Counted from the stretch's first letter, positions 11,801-23,300 are shown. The stretch is DNA of 64,000 nt from Leptobrachium leishanense (GCA_009667805.1 CM019071.1:48309593-48373592); one strand, 5' to 3'. Translations and numbers: made by a program. Notes: generated from the sequence alone by a model not told the origin.

Positions 11801-14800
11801 CAATATAGAGGAGCAGAGGGTCTGGCTCACAGGAGCTTACAATATAGAGGAGCAGAGGGTCTGCCTCACAGGAGCTTACAATATAGAGGAGCAGAGGGTC
11901 CGGCTCACAGGAGCTTACAATCTAGAGGAGCAGAGGGTCTGGCTCACAGGAGCTTACAATATAGAGGAGCAGAGGGTCCGGCTCACAGGAGCTTACAATC
12001 TAGAGGAGCAGAGGGCCTGGCTCACAGGAGTTTACAATCTAGAGGAGCAGAGGGTCTGGCTCACAGGAGCTTACAATCTAGAGGAGCAGAGGGCCTGGCT
12101 CACAGGAGCTTACAATCTAGAGGAGCAGAGGGTCTGGCTCACAGGAGCTTACAATCTAGAGGAGCAGAGGGTCCGGCTCACAGGAGCTTACAATCTAGAG
12201 GAGCAGAGGGCCTGGCTCACAGGAGCTTACAATCTAGAGGAGCAGAGGGTCCGGCTTCAACAGGAGTTTACAATCTAGAGGAGCAGAGGGTCCGTCTCAC
12301 AAGAGCTTACAATCTAGAGAGCAGAGGGACCGGCTCAACAGAGCTTACAATCTAGAGGAGCAGAGGGTCTGGCTCACAGGAGGCTTACAATATAAGAGAG
12401 CAGATGGTCCGGCTCACAAGAGCTTACAATCTAGAGGAGCAGAGGGTCCGGCTTCACAGGAGCTTACAATCTTAGAGAAGCAGAGGGCCCGGCTCACAGG
12501 AGTTTACAATCTAGAGGAGCACAGGGCAACCCAGGAGCTTACAATCTAGAGGAGCAGAGGGCCTGGCTCACAGGAGCTTACAATCTAGAGGGCCAGAGGG
12601 TCCGGCTCACAGGAGCTTACATCTAGAGGAGGGGGCAGAGGCCCGGCTCACAGGAGCTTACAATATAGAGGAGCAGAGGGACCGGCTCACAGGAGCTTAC
12701 AATCTAGAGGAGCAGAGGGTCTGGCTCACAGGAGTTTACAATCTAGAGGAGCAGGAGGGAACCGGCTCACAGGAGCTTACAATCTTAGAGGAGCAGAGGG
12801 GTCCGGTTACAGGAGTTTACAATCTAGAGGAAGCAGAGGGCCTGGCTCACAGGAGTTTACAATCTAGAGAAGCAGAGGGCCCGGCTCACAGGAGTTTTAC
12901 AATCTAGAGGAGCACAGGGCACCAGGAGCTTACAATCTAGAGGAGCAGAGGACCTGGCTCACAGGAGCTTACAATCTAGAGGACCAGAGGGTCCGGCTCA
13001 CAGGAGACTTACAATCTAGAGGAGCAGAGGGTCGGCTCACAGGAGTTTACCAATATAGAGGAGCAGAGGGTCTGGCTCACAGGGAGCTACAATATAGAGG
13101 GAGCAGATGGGGACCGGCTCACAGGAGCTTACAATCTAGAGGAGCAGAGGTCTGGCTACAATCCCCCGGCTCACAGGAGTTTACAATCTAGAGGAGCAGA
13201 AGGACCGGCTCACAGGAGCTTACAATCTAGAGGAGCAGAGGGGTCCGGGTTTACAGGAGTTTACAAATCTAGAAGGAGCAGAGGGTCTGGCTCACAGGAG
13301 TTTACAATCTAGAGAGCAGAGGACCGGCTCACAGGAGCTTACAATCTTAGAGGAGCAGAGGGTCCGGCTCACAGGAGTTTACAATATAGAGGAGCAGAGG
13401 GTCTGGCTCACAGGAGCTTACAATCTAGAGGAGCAGAGGGTTCGGCTCACAGGAGCTTACAATATAGAGGAGCAGAGGACCCGGCTCACAGGAGCTTACA
13501 ATCTAGAGGAGCAGAGGGTCTGGCTCACAGGAGCTTACAATCTAGAGGAGCAGAGGGTCTGGCTCACAGGAGCTTACAATCTAGATGAGCAGAGGGTCCG
13601 GCTCACAAGAGCTTACAATCTAGAGGAGCAGAGGGCCGGCTCACAGGAGTTTACAATCTAGAGGAGCAGAGGGTCTGGCTCACAGGAGCTTACAATCTAG
13701 AGGAGCAGAGGGCCTGGCTCACAGGAGCTTACAATCTAGAGGAGCAGAGGGTCTGGCTCACAGGAGCTTACAATCTAGAGGAGCAGAGGGTCCGGCTCAC
13801 AGGAGCTTACAATCTAGAGGAGCAGAGGGCCTGGCTCACAGGAGCTTACAATCTAGAGGAGCAGAGGGTCCGGCTCACAGGAGTTTACAATCTAGAGGAG
13901 CAGAGGGTCCGTCTCACAAGAGCTTACAATCTAGAGGAGCAGAGGGACCGGCTCACAGGAGCTTACAATCTAGAGGAGCAGAGGGTCTGGCTCACAGGAG
14001 CTTACAATATAGAGGAGCAGATGGTCCGGCTCACAAGAGCTTACAATCTAGAGGAGCAGAGGGTCCGCTCACAGGAGCTTACAATCTAGAGAAGCAGAGG
14101 GCCGGCTCACAGGAGTTTACAATCTAGAGGAGCACAGGGCACCCAGGAGCTTACAATCTAGAGAGCAGAGGACCTGGCTCCACAGGAGCTTACAATCTAG
14201 AGGACCAGAGGGTCCGCTCACAGGAGCTTACAATCTAGAGGAGCAGAGGCCCGGCTCACAGGAGCTTACAATATAGAGGAGCAGAGGGACCGGCTCACAG
14301 GAGCTTACAATCTAGAGGAGCAGAGGGTCTGGCTCACAGGAGTTTACAATCTAGAGGAGCAGAGGACCCGGCTCACAGGAGCTTACAATCTAGAGGAGCA
14401 GAGGGTCCGGTTTACAGGAGTTTACAATCTAGAGGAGCAGAGGGTCTGGCTCACAGGAGTTTACAATCTAGAGAAGCAGAGGGCCCGGCTCACAGGAGTT
14501 TACAATCTAGAGGAGCACAGGGCACCCAGGAGCTTACAATCTAGAGGAGCAGAGGACCTGGCTCACAGGAGCTTACAATCTAGAGGACCAGAGGGTCCGG
14601 CTCACAGGAGCTTACAATCTAGAGGAGCAGAGGGTCCGGCTCACAGGAGTTTACAATATAGAGGAGCAGAGGGTCTGGCTCACAGGAGCTTACAATATAG
14701 AGGAGCAGAGGGACCGGCTCACAGGAGCTTACAATCTAGAGGAGCAGAGGGTCTGGCTCACAGGAGTTTACAATCTAGAGGAGCAGAGGACCCGGCTCAC

Positions 14801-15912
14801 AGGAGCTTACAATCTAGAGGAGCAGAGGGTCCGGTTTACAGGAGTTTACAATCTAGAGGAGCAGAGGGTCTGGCTCACAGGAGTTTACAATCTAGAGGAG
14901 CAGAGGGACCGGCTCACAGGAGCTTACAATCTAGAGGAGCAGAGGGTCCGGCTCACAGGAGTTTACAATATAGAGGAGCAGAGGGTCTGGCTCACAGGAG
15001 CTTACAATCTAGAGGAGCAGAGGGTCTGGCTCACAGGAGCTTACAATATAGAGGAGCAGAGGGCCCGGCTTACAGGAGTTTACAATCTAGAGGAGCAGAG
15101 GGTCTGGCTCACAGGAGCTTACAATCTAGAGGAGCAGAGGGCCCGGCTTACAGGAGTTTACAATCTAGAGGAGCAGAGGGTCCGGCTCACAGGAGTTTAC
15201 AATCTAGAGGAGCAGAGGGTCTGGCTCACAGGAGCTTACAATCTAGAGGAGCAGAGGGTCTGGCTCACAGGAGCTTACAATCTAGAGGAGCAGAGGGCCC
15301 GGCTTACAGGAGTTTACAATATAGAGGAGCAGAGGGTCTGGCTCACAGGAGCTTACAATATAGAGGAGCAGAGGGTCCGGCTCACAGGAGCTTACAATAT
15401 AGAGGAGCAGAGGGCCCGGCTCACAGGAGCTTACAATCTAGAGGAGCAGAGGGTCTGCTCACAGGAGCTTACAATCTAGAGGAGCAGAGGGTCTGGCTCA
15501 CAGGAGCTTACAATCTAGAGGAGCAGAGGGTCCGGCTCACAAGAGCTTACAATCTAGAGGAGCAGAGGGACCGGCTCACAGGAGCTTACAATCTAGAGGA
15601 GCAGAGGGTCCGACTCACAGGAGCTTACAATCTAGAGGAGCAGAGGGACGGCTCACAGGAGCTTACAATCTAGAGGAGCAGAGGGTCGGCTCACAGGAGT
15701 TTACAATATAGAGGAGCAGAGGGTCTGGCTCACAGGAGTTTACAATCTAGAGGAGCAGAGGGTCTGGCTCACAGGAGTTTACAATCTAGAGGAGCAGAGG
15801 GTCTGGCTCACAGGAGCTTACAATCTAGAGGAGCAGAGGGTCCGGCTCACAGGAGCTTACAATCTAGAGGAGCAGAGGGTCCGGCTCACAGGAGCTTACA
15901 ATCTAGAGGAGT
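8829..15912. repeat. 39-bp minisatellite, about 180 copies
   Basis: The unit contains CTCACAGGAGCTTACAATCT and AGAGGAGCAGAGGGTCCGG (39 bp). Variants include TATAGAGG for TCTAGAGG and TTTAC for CTTAC, with CCCGG, TCTGG or ACCGG ends. Rare variants recur in the same order in separate blocks: CTAGATGAGCAG at about 10988, 11609 and 13579, and GAGCACAGGGCACC at about 12518, 12910, 14130 and 14513. This shows block duplication. Bases 12240-13400 carry many one-base indels. Confidence 0.97.
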
Positions 15913-16170
15913 TGGGGTGGAGGTGAGGAAGATGTTATTCGTCCGTATCAGTGTCTCTGTCGTTACATGTCAGTCTGTGTGTAAAGTGAGCAGAGTTGCT
16001 TCACACTCAGCACTAGATTCCGAGTCGGGAGGAAACGTAACTAAAGCTCTGGTAAATGTGCCCCCTCCATGGACAGTAATGGCTCTGGGAGGTTTCCACC
16101 AGACTCGGAATCTTGTCCTCCGTATTTCCTTGTACATGGTCATTGAATGGTCCTGATATGCAGACCTTAC

Positions 16171-16285
16171 CTAAGGTCAAGGTTTCCAGCAAAGCCCCAG
16201 ATGAAGGCGAAGATGAAGCAGGACTGGGACAGCTGGGGACTGTGAGGTGAAATAAGGTGGTCCAGTGAGGAGGCCTCAAAGTTTC
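16171..16285 (-). CDS. Captured dynein-like exon C
   Basis: The acceptor is ATTACAG (ending at 16286) and the donor is GTAAGG (16170-16165). Read in the phase left by exon B it gives NFEASSLDHL, then QSCFIFAFIWGFAGNLDL. The FIFxxIW pattern is typical of dynein heavy chains. The polypyrimidine tract is weak, and an alternative acceptor 14 bases upstream does not keep the phase. Confidence 0.7.
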
Positions 16286-16387
16286 CTGTAATCTTCTTCC
16301 TGATATTCTCTGTTAAATATATGAAAAGTGGTTAAATCTGACCTTTACTCACACGGCTCATCACATGGGACACATAAGTTAACTCAC

Positions 16388-16616
16388 CGGTTACTTTGAG
16401 TAGTGGGTCTTTCACGTCCCCTCTGTGGACTCTGTCTCCTTGTCCAGTGGGTTCCTCTGTGATCTCCTGAGTTTTGAATGCGCTCAGCCCGTGATCCCGC
16501 AGCAGATACTGATCGAGTAAGGCCTGTAGGATATTGCAGCAGAGTGATGAGACCTGTGCCATTCCTGTCGCCGACTCGACTGGACGGACTGTATGAGGGT
16601 GAAGGGCTGAGGAGCA
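16388..16616 (-). CDS. Captured dynein-like exon B
   Basis: The acceptor is CTGCAG (16622-16617) and the donor is GTGAGT (16387-16382), leaving one base of phase. It encodes 76 codons including SSLCCNILQALLDQYLLRDH, the helical stretch expected between AAA modules. It is in a different frame from exon A, which the roughly 98-bp putative intron resolves. Confidence 0.65.
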
Positions 16617-16714
16617 CTGCAGGACGTCTCCAGAAATGTGAGTGTAATGACCACCAAGCAGCAGCTGAGATTCTCCAGTAGACCAACTGTATCCAAGGTC
16701 ATTCTATATTTGAC

Positions 16715-17320
16715 ATGCATTGTAGATATGAAAGCTCCCAAAATTGACCTCCAGTTATCTTCTGCCCCACAATGTACAAAGCCACAGAGTGTGGCCATGG
16801 CTGGAGTAATGCTCGATGTGTCGCCCACCTCACATATTATCTTCATAGACTCTGGAAGGCCAAGATGTTCACCACTAGACAATGTTAAGTTTGGATAAGC
16901 TCCAGCAAGACACGACATGGGCTCTGCCCAGTAAGGGCTGACAGTTCCACCTAGAACAAGCCACTTCTGGCCTTTGGACTCCTTAGGTGTCCTGAGTAGA
17001 ATCCGTGAGAAGATCCCTTCTGTCCAGCTCCCATCACATTCCTCTCCAAATAGCTCCCCAATAGTCAAGCTGTTGGGGTACAGATGGACAGTTCTTATGG
17101 CTTTGTATCTGCGGCTGCTGGAGTCCTGCTTTGCCTCCATATCTCCAGGCCACTCTGCACTGTTACTCAGGTGGCTCAGGGCCAGTGAGAGGACTCTCCA
17201 GCATGTGCTTTTTCCACTTCCTGGACCACCAGTGAGCAGAATACAAGAGCTTTGCTGAAGACCCTGATAAAGCTGCAGAGCGCTGAGCTGGAGATCTGCA
17301 TGAGCTTCAAGTCCAGCCTC
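16715..17320 (-). CDS. Captured dynein-like exon A (AAA module)
   Basis: 202 codons open throughout. It starts after GTGCAG (acceptor, 17326-17321) with EAGLEAHADLQ. Walker A (GGPGSGKSTCWRVL) is at about residues 31-44, the HLYPNSLTIGELFGEE block at about residues 77-92, an altered Walker B WLVLGG at about residues 120-125, and an ESMKIICEVGDTSSITPAM block at about residues 155-173. The spacing matches a dynein heavy-chain AAA module. The putative donor is a weak GTCAAA (16714-16709). The frame continues past it for a while, so the exon end is uncertain. Confidence 0.78.
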
Positions 17321-17640
17321 CTGCACGTGACTTGAGTTAGTGACGTGAGGGCATGGCTGGATCGCTCACTTCCTGCTCGCTGGCGCTGCTCGCTCGCATT
17401 GAGTGCGGCGGCAAGCCTGGCCGAGTGAACGGCGGCGGCGTTGTTCATTTCTTTCAGGACAGGAGACGGCTTACATATTTTTTTACCGAGATAGAGACGA
17501 GTCAGTGAGATAATGATCCTCGTCAGGTAGGTAGTGTGCGCCGCGGGTCGCGGCGCACGCTGCTTCAGTTTGGCCGGCTCGGCATTGCGGTCTGCTGCTG
17601 CTAAAGGCAGAGAGGCAGTAATAATTTTCTCAGAATCTCA
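17321..17640 (-). other. GC-rich patch upstream of captured exons
   Basis: Between exon A and the hAT-2 right end there is CpG-rich sequence with GCCGCCGCCGTTC-like triplets (about 17425-17440). An open frame 17176-17448 overlaps exon A in another frame and has no domain. It may be part of the captured locus or of the transposon end. Confidence 0.35.
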
Positions 17641-17693
17641 GGGGGGGGGGCAATTGCCCCGTTGCCCCCCCTGGATCCGCCCCTGCCTCCAAG

Positions 17694-18390
17694 AGGGCAT
17701 ATATGCTAGATATTTGCCATAAAAGGTGTATGGGGTTCCGGGTAGTGCCCTGGGGGACAGGAAACAAGGACAAAAAGTAAAAAAAAAACGTTTTTAAAGG
17801 GACAGTGAGTTTTCCATGAAATAAGGGTTAAAAATAAAAATGAAAAATTCCTTCAAATATCGTGCGTAGGAGGTCCCCATAACCTGCCAGTGAAGTGGCG
17901 GATTTCTAGGATGTATAGAAATATGTTAAAACCAAAAAATGACATTTCAAATTACGGTAAATGGTTTTCCTTTAATCTATCCATAAACAACTGCTTGGGG
18001 CGGAAGTCTGTATGAAAAGAGGAGACATTTTCGGATACGCAGAAAACGTTTAGTGATTATTTTGGCTAAATTATTGTGAAACTTATGCAGACTTTGGATG
18101 AAAGTAACAATAGGTGCTTTAAAATTGGGCCTTTAGTGTCGGCAACAGTGCCGTCACACAGTAACCCCTCTGAGGATATGAATCTGATACAGGCGTCAGT
18201 GGCAGTGCACCCAAATATTGTGCCTTTGGTGCCAGGCCAGCAAGTGCCATCATACAGTAACCCCTCTGTGGTATTGTGGAAGAGTGCAGGGGTGGACCAT
18301 ACGGTCCTATATTAAAAAGATATGAATCTGGTAAAGGTGTCAGTGCACCCAGATATTGTGCCTTTGGTGCCAGGCCAGCAAGTACCATCT
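17694..18390. other. hAT-1 subterminal non-coding sequence
   Basis: No gene. Continues hAT-1 after the hAT-2 insertion. From about 18115 it contains the first copies of a roughly 135-bp tandem repeat (TTTGGTGCCAGGCCAGCAAG) that resumes after the solo LTR. Confidence 0.7.
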
Positions 18391-19480
18391 TGTCACGTTC
18401 CCACGTTCCAACCCTGTCTCCCTGCCCTCTGTATTCCTTTTGTCTGTGTTTCCCTGTGCTGCTTTCCCTGACATGCAGCTCAGGGGTTAAGTTCTTTGCC
18501 CGTTGAGCTTCTGCTGGTGATATGGGCTGATTACTCCCCTATTTAAAGCCATGGGCCCATATCACCATGCTCTTGCATCCTGGTTCACTTCAGCTACAGA
18601 TTTGTTCCTGAGAGCTCCCTGTTATTCTATCCTAGTGCTTTCTCAATGTTTCCCCTTGTCTGAGTTCTAGGTTTCTGATTGACTTCCTGGTATTGACCCT
18701 CTGGCCTGGCTGACGGATTTTCTCTGGTGCTATATCCCCGCTTTGGCTCAAGGTATACGTTTTGGTTTTGACCCCTGGCTTATTCATTGACCACTCTTCT
18801 GGGAATCCCTAGCGGTTCTGTGCTTATTGAATTATATGTTGTGTATCCCTGTTGACCACGGCTTTTGTATATTGAAGTCCTTCCCTGCACGTTGTTGAAT
18901 ATAACTCCTTCAGGTGTCTGTGTTTTCCCCAGGACTCTGCACGGCTACAAGGTAACCTTTTTCTATTAGTGCAGATTCGGCCACTCTAAGGACCGATCTA
19001 TCAGTATAGGGCTACTTCGGTATAGCCGTGCAGAGGTCCCCAGTGTCTCCTGTGGTTTATTTACGTATCCTAGATCATTGTGTCACGCATCTCTGCATAT
19101 AGCGGCTTTTACGCATACCTGGGCCCTACTTGGCGCATGCCGGGTACCGCCATAGTGGCTGAACGTGACACATCTTACAGTAACCCCTCTGTAGTATTGT
19201 GGAAGAGTGCAGGGGTGGACCATGCAGTCCTATATTAAAAAGATATGAATCTGGTAAAGGTGTCAGTGCACCCAGATATTGTGCTTTTGGTGCCAGGCCA
19301 GCAAGTACCATCAAACAGTAACCCCTCTGTAGTATTGTGGAAGAGTGCAGGGGTGGACCATACGGTCCTAAATTAAAAAGATATGAATCGGGTAAAGGCG
19401 TCAGTGCACCCAGATATTGTGCTTTTGGTGCCAGGCCAGCAAGTGCCTTCCCACCGTAACCCTTTTGTGGTATTGTGGAA
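18115..19480. repeat. About 135-bp tandem repeat, split by solo LTR
   Basis: Four to five copies containing GTATTGTGGAAGAGTGCAGG and CAGCAAGTACCATC. They lie directly 3' of the transposase stop on the minus strand, so they would fall in its 3' UTR or the subterminal region of hAT-1. Confidence 0.85.
18391..19170. mobile_element. Solo LTR, 780 bp
   Basis: It begins TGTCACGTTC and ends GAACGTGACA, i.e. TG...CA with short inverted ends, and is flanked by a perfect 5-bp duplication CATCT (18386-18390, 19171-19175). This is what a solo long terminal repeat looks like after LTR-LTR recombination. No coding sequence. It interrupts the roughly 135-bp tandem repeat of hAT-1. It differs from the LTR at 51562. 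Confidence 0.85.
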
Positions 19481-19525
19481 GAGTTCAGTGGTGGAGGTTT
19501 TGTGAATGCAGAAGACATCCCCGAT

Positions 19526-22500
19526 CTATTCCGTTACGTCAGCATCAGGGGATTGATGGCTGCTGATCCAGGACTGATTCATTTTTATAAATGTCAGCCA
19601 GTCTACAGAGTCGGTGGACAGACAGACTCTTTTGTCTGTGACAAAACCTCCAGCAGCACTGAACGTCCTTTCAGAAACCATGCTGGATGAAGGGCAACCT
19701 AGTAGCTGCATAGCATATTGGCTAAGTTCTGGCCAGTGATCCAATCTCAACACCCAGTAAGCCAGTGGATCATAAGATGGAAAGGTATCCAGGTCTGCCC
19801 TTGCCCCTAGGTAGTCCTGCACCATATGGTGAAGACGCTGGCAATGGGTGCCTACATTTGACGTCCCTGGGTGTCGTGGACTAAAAAAAATTAAAAATGC
19901 ATCAGTCAAGCGGCCCTGGCCTTCAGCACTATTCCTCTGATCATCCGCAGCCTCAGAAGCACCTGTGTCATCACTTAGTAACCTACCAGTGCCTGGAAAG
20001 GTGTTACACAAGTGTCGCTTTAGAGCGTCCTCAAGTTTTTCATCCTGTGCTCCCTCTGTGCGGGCAGGATGAGCTCTGCAACTTTACCCTTGTATCGTGG
20101 ATCAAGAAGGGATGCCAACCAGTAATGATCCCTCTCCTTGATAGCACGAATCCTGGGGTCCTTTAGCAGGCTTTGCATTATAAGGGAGCCCATGCAGCGT
20201 AGGTTGGAGGTGGCATTAGCGTCCGAGTCTTCCTGGTCAATGAGGATGATAGTATCGTGCACTTCCTCCTCCCAGCCACGCACTAGCCCTTGTGTTTCTG
20301 GGAACACAAAACCCTCCCTTGAGGAATCCCCACCTTCAATGCCCCCACTACTTAAATATTCCACCTTCTCTTCCTCCTCCTGTCTGATCTGAGGAGGACC
20401 CGCTGGAAAGCTGTCTGCGGAAAGACTGGGGCCTTGAGAGCTAGGGAAGGCCTCCTCTTCCTCCCACTGCTCTGCCTCTAGAGCCACATCTATAATTCCC
20501 TGCAGAGTGTGCTCCAGCAGGAACACTAAAGGAATTGTGTCACTGATGCATGCACTGTCCCTGCTCACCATACTCGTTGCCTCCTCAAATGGTGACAGTA
20601 CAGTGCATGCATCCTTGATCATCAGTCACTGCGGGGGGGGGGGAAACCAAGTTGACCTGAACCTGTCCTTGTGCCATACTCACACAGGTTCTCGTTGATG
20701 GCCCTCTGCTGCTTGTGCAGACGCTGCAGCATTGCTAACATCGAGTTCCACCTGGTGGGCATGTCACAGATCAGACGGTTTGTGGGAAGGTGGAATTCTC
20801 TTTGAATTTCTGCCAGGTGAACACTTGTTGGGAATGACCGTCTGAAGTGGCTGCAGACTTTTCTGACCTGGCTGAGAAGCTCTGCCAGCCCTGGGTACTT
20901 GGTTAGGAAACGCTGTACCACTAGATTTAGGACGTGTGCTAGGCATGGTCCATGCGTCAATTTACCCTTGCGTAGGGCGGAGAGAAGGTTGCTGCCATTA
21001 ATACAGATGATCATTCCCAGCTGAAGCTGGCATGGTGTTAACCATCTCTGCACCTGCCCCTGCAGAGCTGACAGAATTACTGGCCTGGTGTGGCTCCTGT
21101 CCCCTAAACAAACCAGCTCAAGCACAGCATGGCATCTTTTTGCTTGAGCCATTGCGTAGCCCCTGTCACACGTCGTTTAACTGCCACTTCGCCAGAGACA
21201 GAGAAGGAGGAGGAAGAGGGAGAGGTGGTGGTGGAGCAGACAGACCTCATACAAGCAGCTTTCTGGAGGCGTGGTGGATGAACAAGCTCCAGCACAGAGC
21301 CCCATCTTGGATACCTCCCAGCTGCAATCAGAGTTACCCAGTGTGCCATGAAGGAAATGTAACGACCCTGTCCATGCTTGCTGGACCACGTGTCTAAAGT
21401 CACATGCACCTTGCTGCTGACTGCCTTTCCCAATGACTCGATAACATTGTCTTCCACGTGCTGGTATAGTGCTGGAATGGCCTTCCGTGAAAAGTAATGG
21501 CGTTTTGGAACCTGCCACTGTGGTACCGCACATTCAGCAAATTCACGGAAGGGAGCAGAGTCCACCAGCTGGAAAGGCAGCAGCTGCAATGCAAGTAATT
21601 TTGCTAAGCTGGCATTTAGACGCTGTGCTTGGGGATGGTTGGGACTATATTTTTTCTTATGCTGCAGCAGCTGGGGCAACGTAATCTGACTGCGTAAATC
21701 TTCAGCTGATGGGATGCTGTCACATTGTGAGGAAGGACCTGGTACATCCATTACTGTAGCATCATCCCTGTCATTGAAGGTTGTAGCACGCAATGACATG
21801 GCAGGACATACAGTGGGGGTAGAGACAGATGAGGAGGAGGACCTACGCAAAGTTTTGCACCGATGGGATGTGTGGCAGGAGGTCATATGTCGCCTCAAGC
21901 ACATGGTACCCAAGCGTCCGGTGTCTTTCCCACACTTGAGCCTCATTTGACATAGATTACAAATAGCAACGGTGGGGTCTGCTGCACATTTCTTAAAGAA
22001 CTCCCAGACAGCAGAGTTCCTGCATGTGTGCTTTTAGACAACAGCGCTCTGCACCTGAGCAGCTCTGACATCTGATGCCTTGGACTGGCTAGTGCTACGG
22101 TTGGTCATAGAGGATGTTGTGCCTCGTGTTTGCTGTGCCTCCTCCTCCCCTCCTCCTCACTTGATTCCTCTGTTCGATCAGGCACCCAGGTGGAGTCAGT
22201 GACCTCATCATCATTGTCATCATCACCCTCTATCTCCTCATCACTGGAGCCAAATAGGCAGTATGCTGCAGCTGCTGGGGCAATATGAGTGCCAGTTATT
22301 TGTGTGTCATCACTGGCACCCCCTTCCTCTAGGTTGATTATACTCCCTTCCTCAACCTCAGAGATTGAATCAGAGCACTGTACTTGCTGCGCATCCTCAA
22401 GCAGCATGTCACTGTCATTGTAGTCAAACAATTCAGTTGACTCCTCCGTGTGTGATAGCAAGGCTACGGCAGGAGTAGCTGTGGACATGGAGGCTGCATT

Positions 22501-22774
22501 AGATGCTTTGGCAGCTGAGGTGGACTGTAAAGCACTACAAGCCTGGCTGGCAGAGGACTCGGAGGATGAGGATGGCCTGGTTAGCCAATCCACCAAATCC
22601 TCTGTATGTTGCTGCTGCTTAAGATGGCCAGCACCAGTTAGAAAGGACAAGCATTCCCTGCAGAGGATGCACCACGTCCACCACGACCAGAGGCACAGCC
22701 TCCCAGCACAGGGGCTGCTTGCCCTCTTATCTGTGTCTGGGAGCGTCTGCCTGTCCTTTTTGTTCTTTCAGCCA
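19526..22774 (-). pseudogene. hAT-1 transposase, BED-finger (ZBED-like), broken
   Basis: This would encode the DNA-cutting transposase of hAT-1. In order on the minus strand: an acidic Ser-rich N-terminal part (22650-22105); a BED zinc finger (ICNLCQ ... HMTSCH, about 22010-21870); an RNase H-like catalytic start with VTLDTWSS, its Asp near 21395; a GPCLAHVLNLVV block near 20945 and DMPTRWNSML near 20760; an acidic insertion and LASLLDPRYKG near 20100; and the C-terminal dimerisation domain (SERTFSAAGG, about 19690) ending at 19526. This is the full hAT order. At least four frameshifts or stops separate the blocks (near 22650, 22105, 21130, 20622 and 20015). The ATG at 22774 gives MAERTKRTGRR, a plausible start, but its frame closes within about 45 codons. 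Confidence 0.92.
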
Positions 22775-22861
22775 TGGTGAGTGATATATAGATTAAATAT
22801 ATACAGAACTCTGATTCAACTCTGGTATAAAGATTAAAGATTTCCAGAACTCTGGTATAAC

Positions 22862-23300
22862 TCAGCTGGCAGCCAGTGACAAGACACAGATTACAAATCC
22901 CAGAAACCTCCTATAAATCAGTGAGACCCCCTGATAGGTGGCAGTGAGAAGACACAAATTACAATTCGCATAAATCTGCTAGAAGTATGTGGGACCCCCT
23001 GATAGCTGGCAGTGAGAAGACACAGATTACAAATCTCAGAAACCTCCTATAAATCAGTGAGACCCCCTGATGGGTGGCAGTGAGAAGACACAGATTACAA
23101 GTCTCAGAAAGCTCCTATAAATCAGTGAGACCCTCTGATGGGTGGCAGTGAGAAGACACAAATTACAATTCGCATAAATCTGCTAGAAGTATGTGGGACC
23201 CCCTGATAGCTGGCAGTGAGAAGACACAGATTACAAGTCTCAGAAACCTCCTATAAATCAGTGAGACCCCCTAATGGGAGGCAGCCAATGAGAACACACG
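22862..23300. repeat. About 67-bp tandem repeat in hAT-1 leader
   Basis: Copies containing CAGTGAGAAGACACAGATTA and CCTCCTATAAATCAGTGAGA with a period of 67-68 bp. They lie between the transposase ATG and its putative promoter, so they would be in the 5' leader. Confidence 0.85.

Larger units (their letters stand above)
16171..17320 (-). pseudogene. Dynein heavy-chain-like gene fragment, three exons
   Basis: Exons on the minus strand at 17320-16715, 16616-16388 and 16285-16171 join in compatible phases (0, 0, 1). Together they give about 316 codons. Dynein heavy chains are AAA+ motors of cilia and cytoplasm. The first exon is an AAA module (Walker A GGPGSGKST, then an ELFGEE block and a TPAMATLCGFVHC block like the dynein sensor region). 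The last holds FIFAFIWGF, matching the FxFxxIW stretch after dynein AAA modules. Walker B reads WLVLGG where the family has an Asp, so ATP hydrolysis would be lost. AAA2 and a DNHD1-like parent are my best guesses. It lies wholly inside hAT-2, so I read it as a captured genomic fragment with introns. No later exons or stop were found before the 39-bp array. Confidence 0.85.
8775..17685. mobile_element. hAT-2: 8.9-kb gene-carrying hAT-like element
   Basis: Bounded by CAGGGGCGGATCCAG on the left and its exact reverse complement CTGGATCCGCCCCTG on the right. It is flanked by an 8-bp target duplication with one mismatch (CCTCCAGG at 8767-8774, CCTCCAAG at 17686-17693). It sits inside hAT-1, whose own ends are intact on either side, so the whole 8.9 kb arrived as one insertion. 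I see no transposase in it. Its cargo is a 7-kb array of a 39-bp repeat and three exons of a dynein heavy-chain-like gene. The hAT assignment rests on the 8-bp duplication and the CAGGGGCGG-type terminus. Mobilisation in trans is inference. Confidence 0.88.

Noticed and set aside
8829..15912. CRISPR-like array of regular repeats
   Set aside because: The units are contiguous with no unique spacers, and the context is a vertebrate transposon. It is a minisatellite.
16384..16686. 100-codon minus frame overlapping the dynein exons
   Set aside because: It is a shadow frame of exon B and crosses its splice sites.
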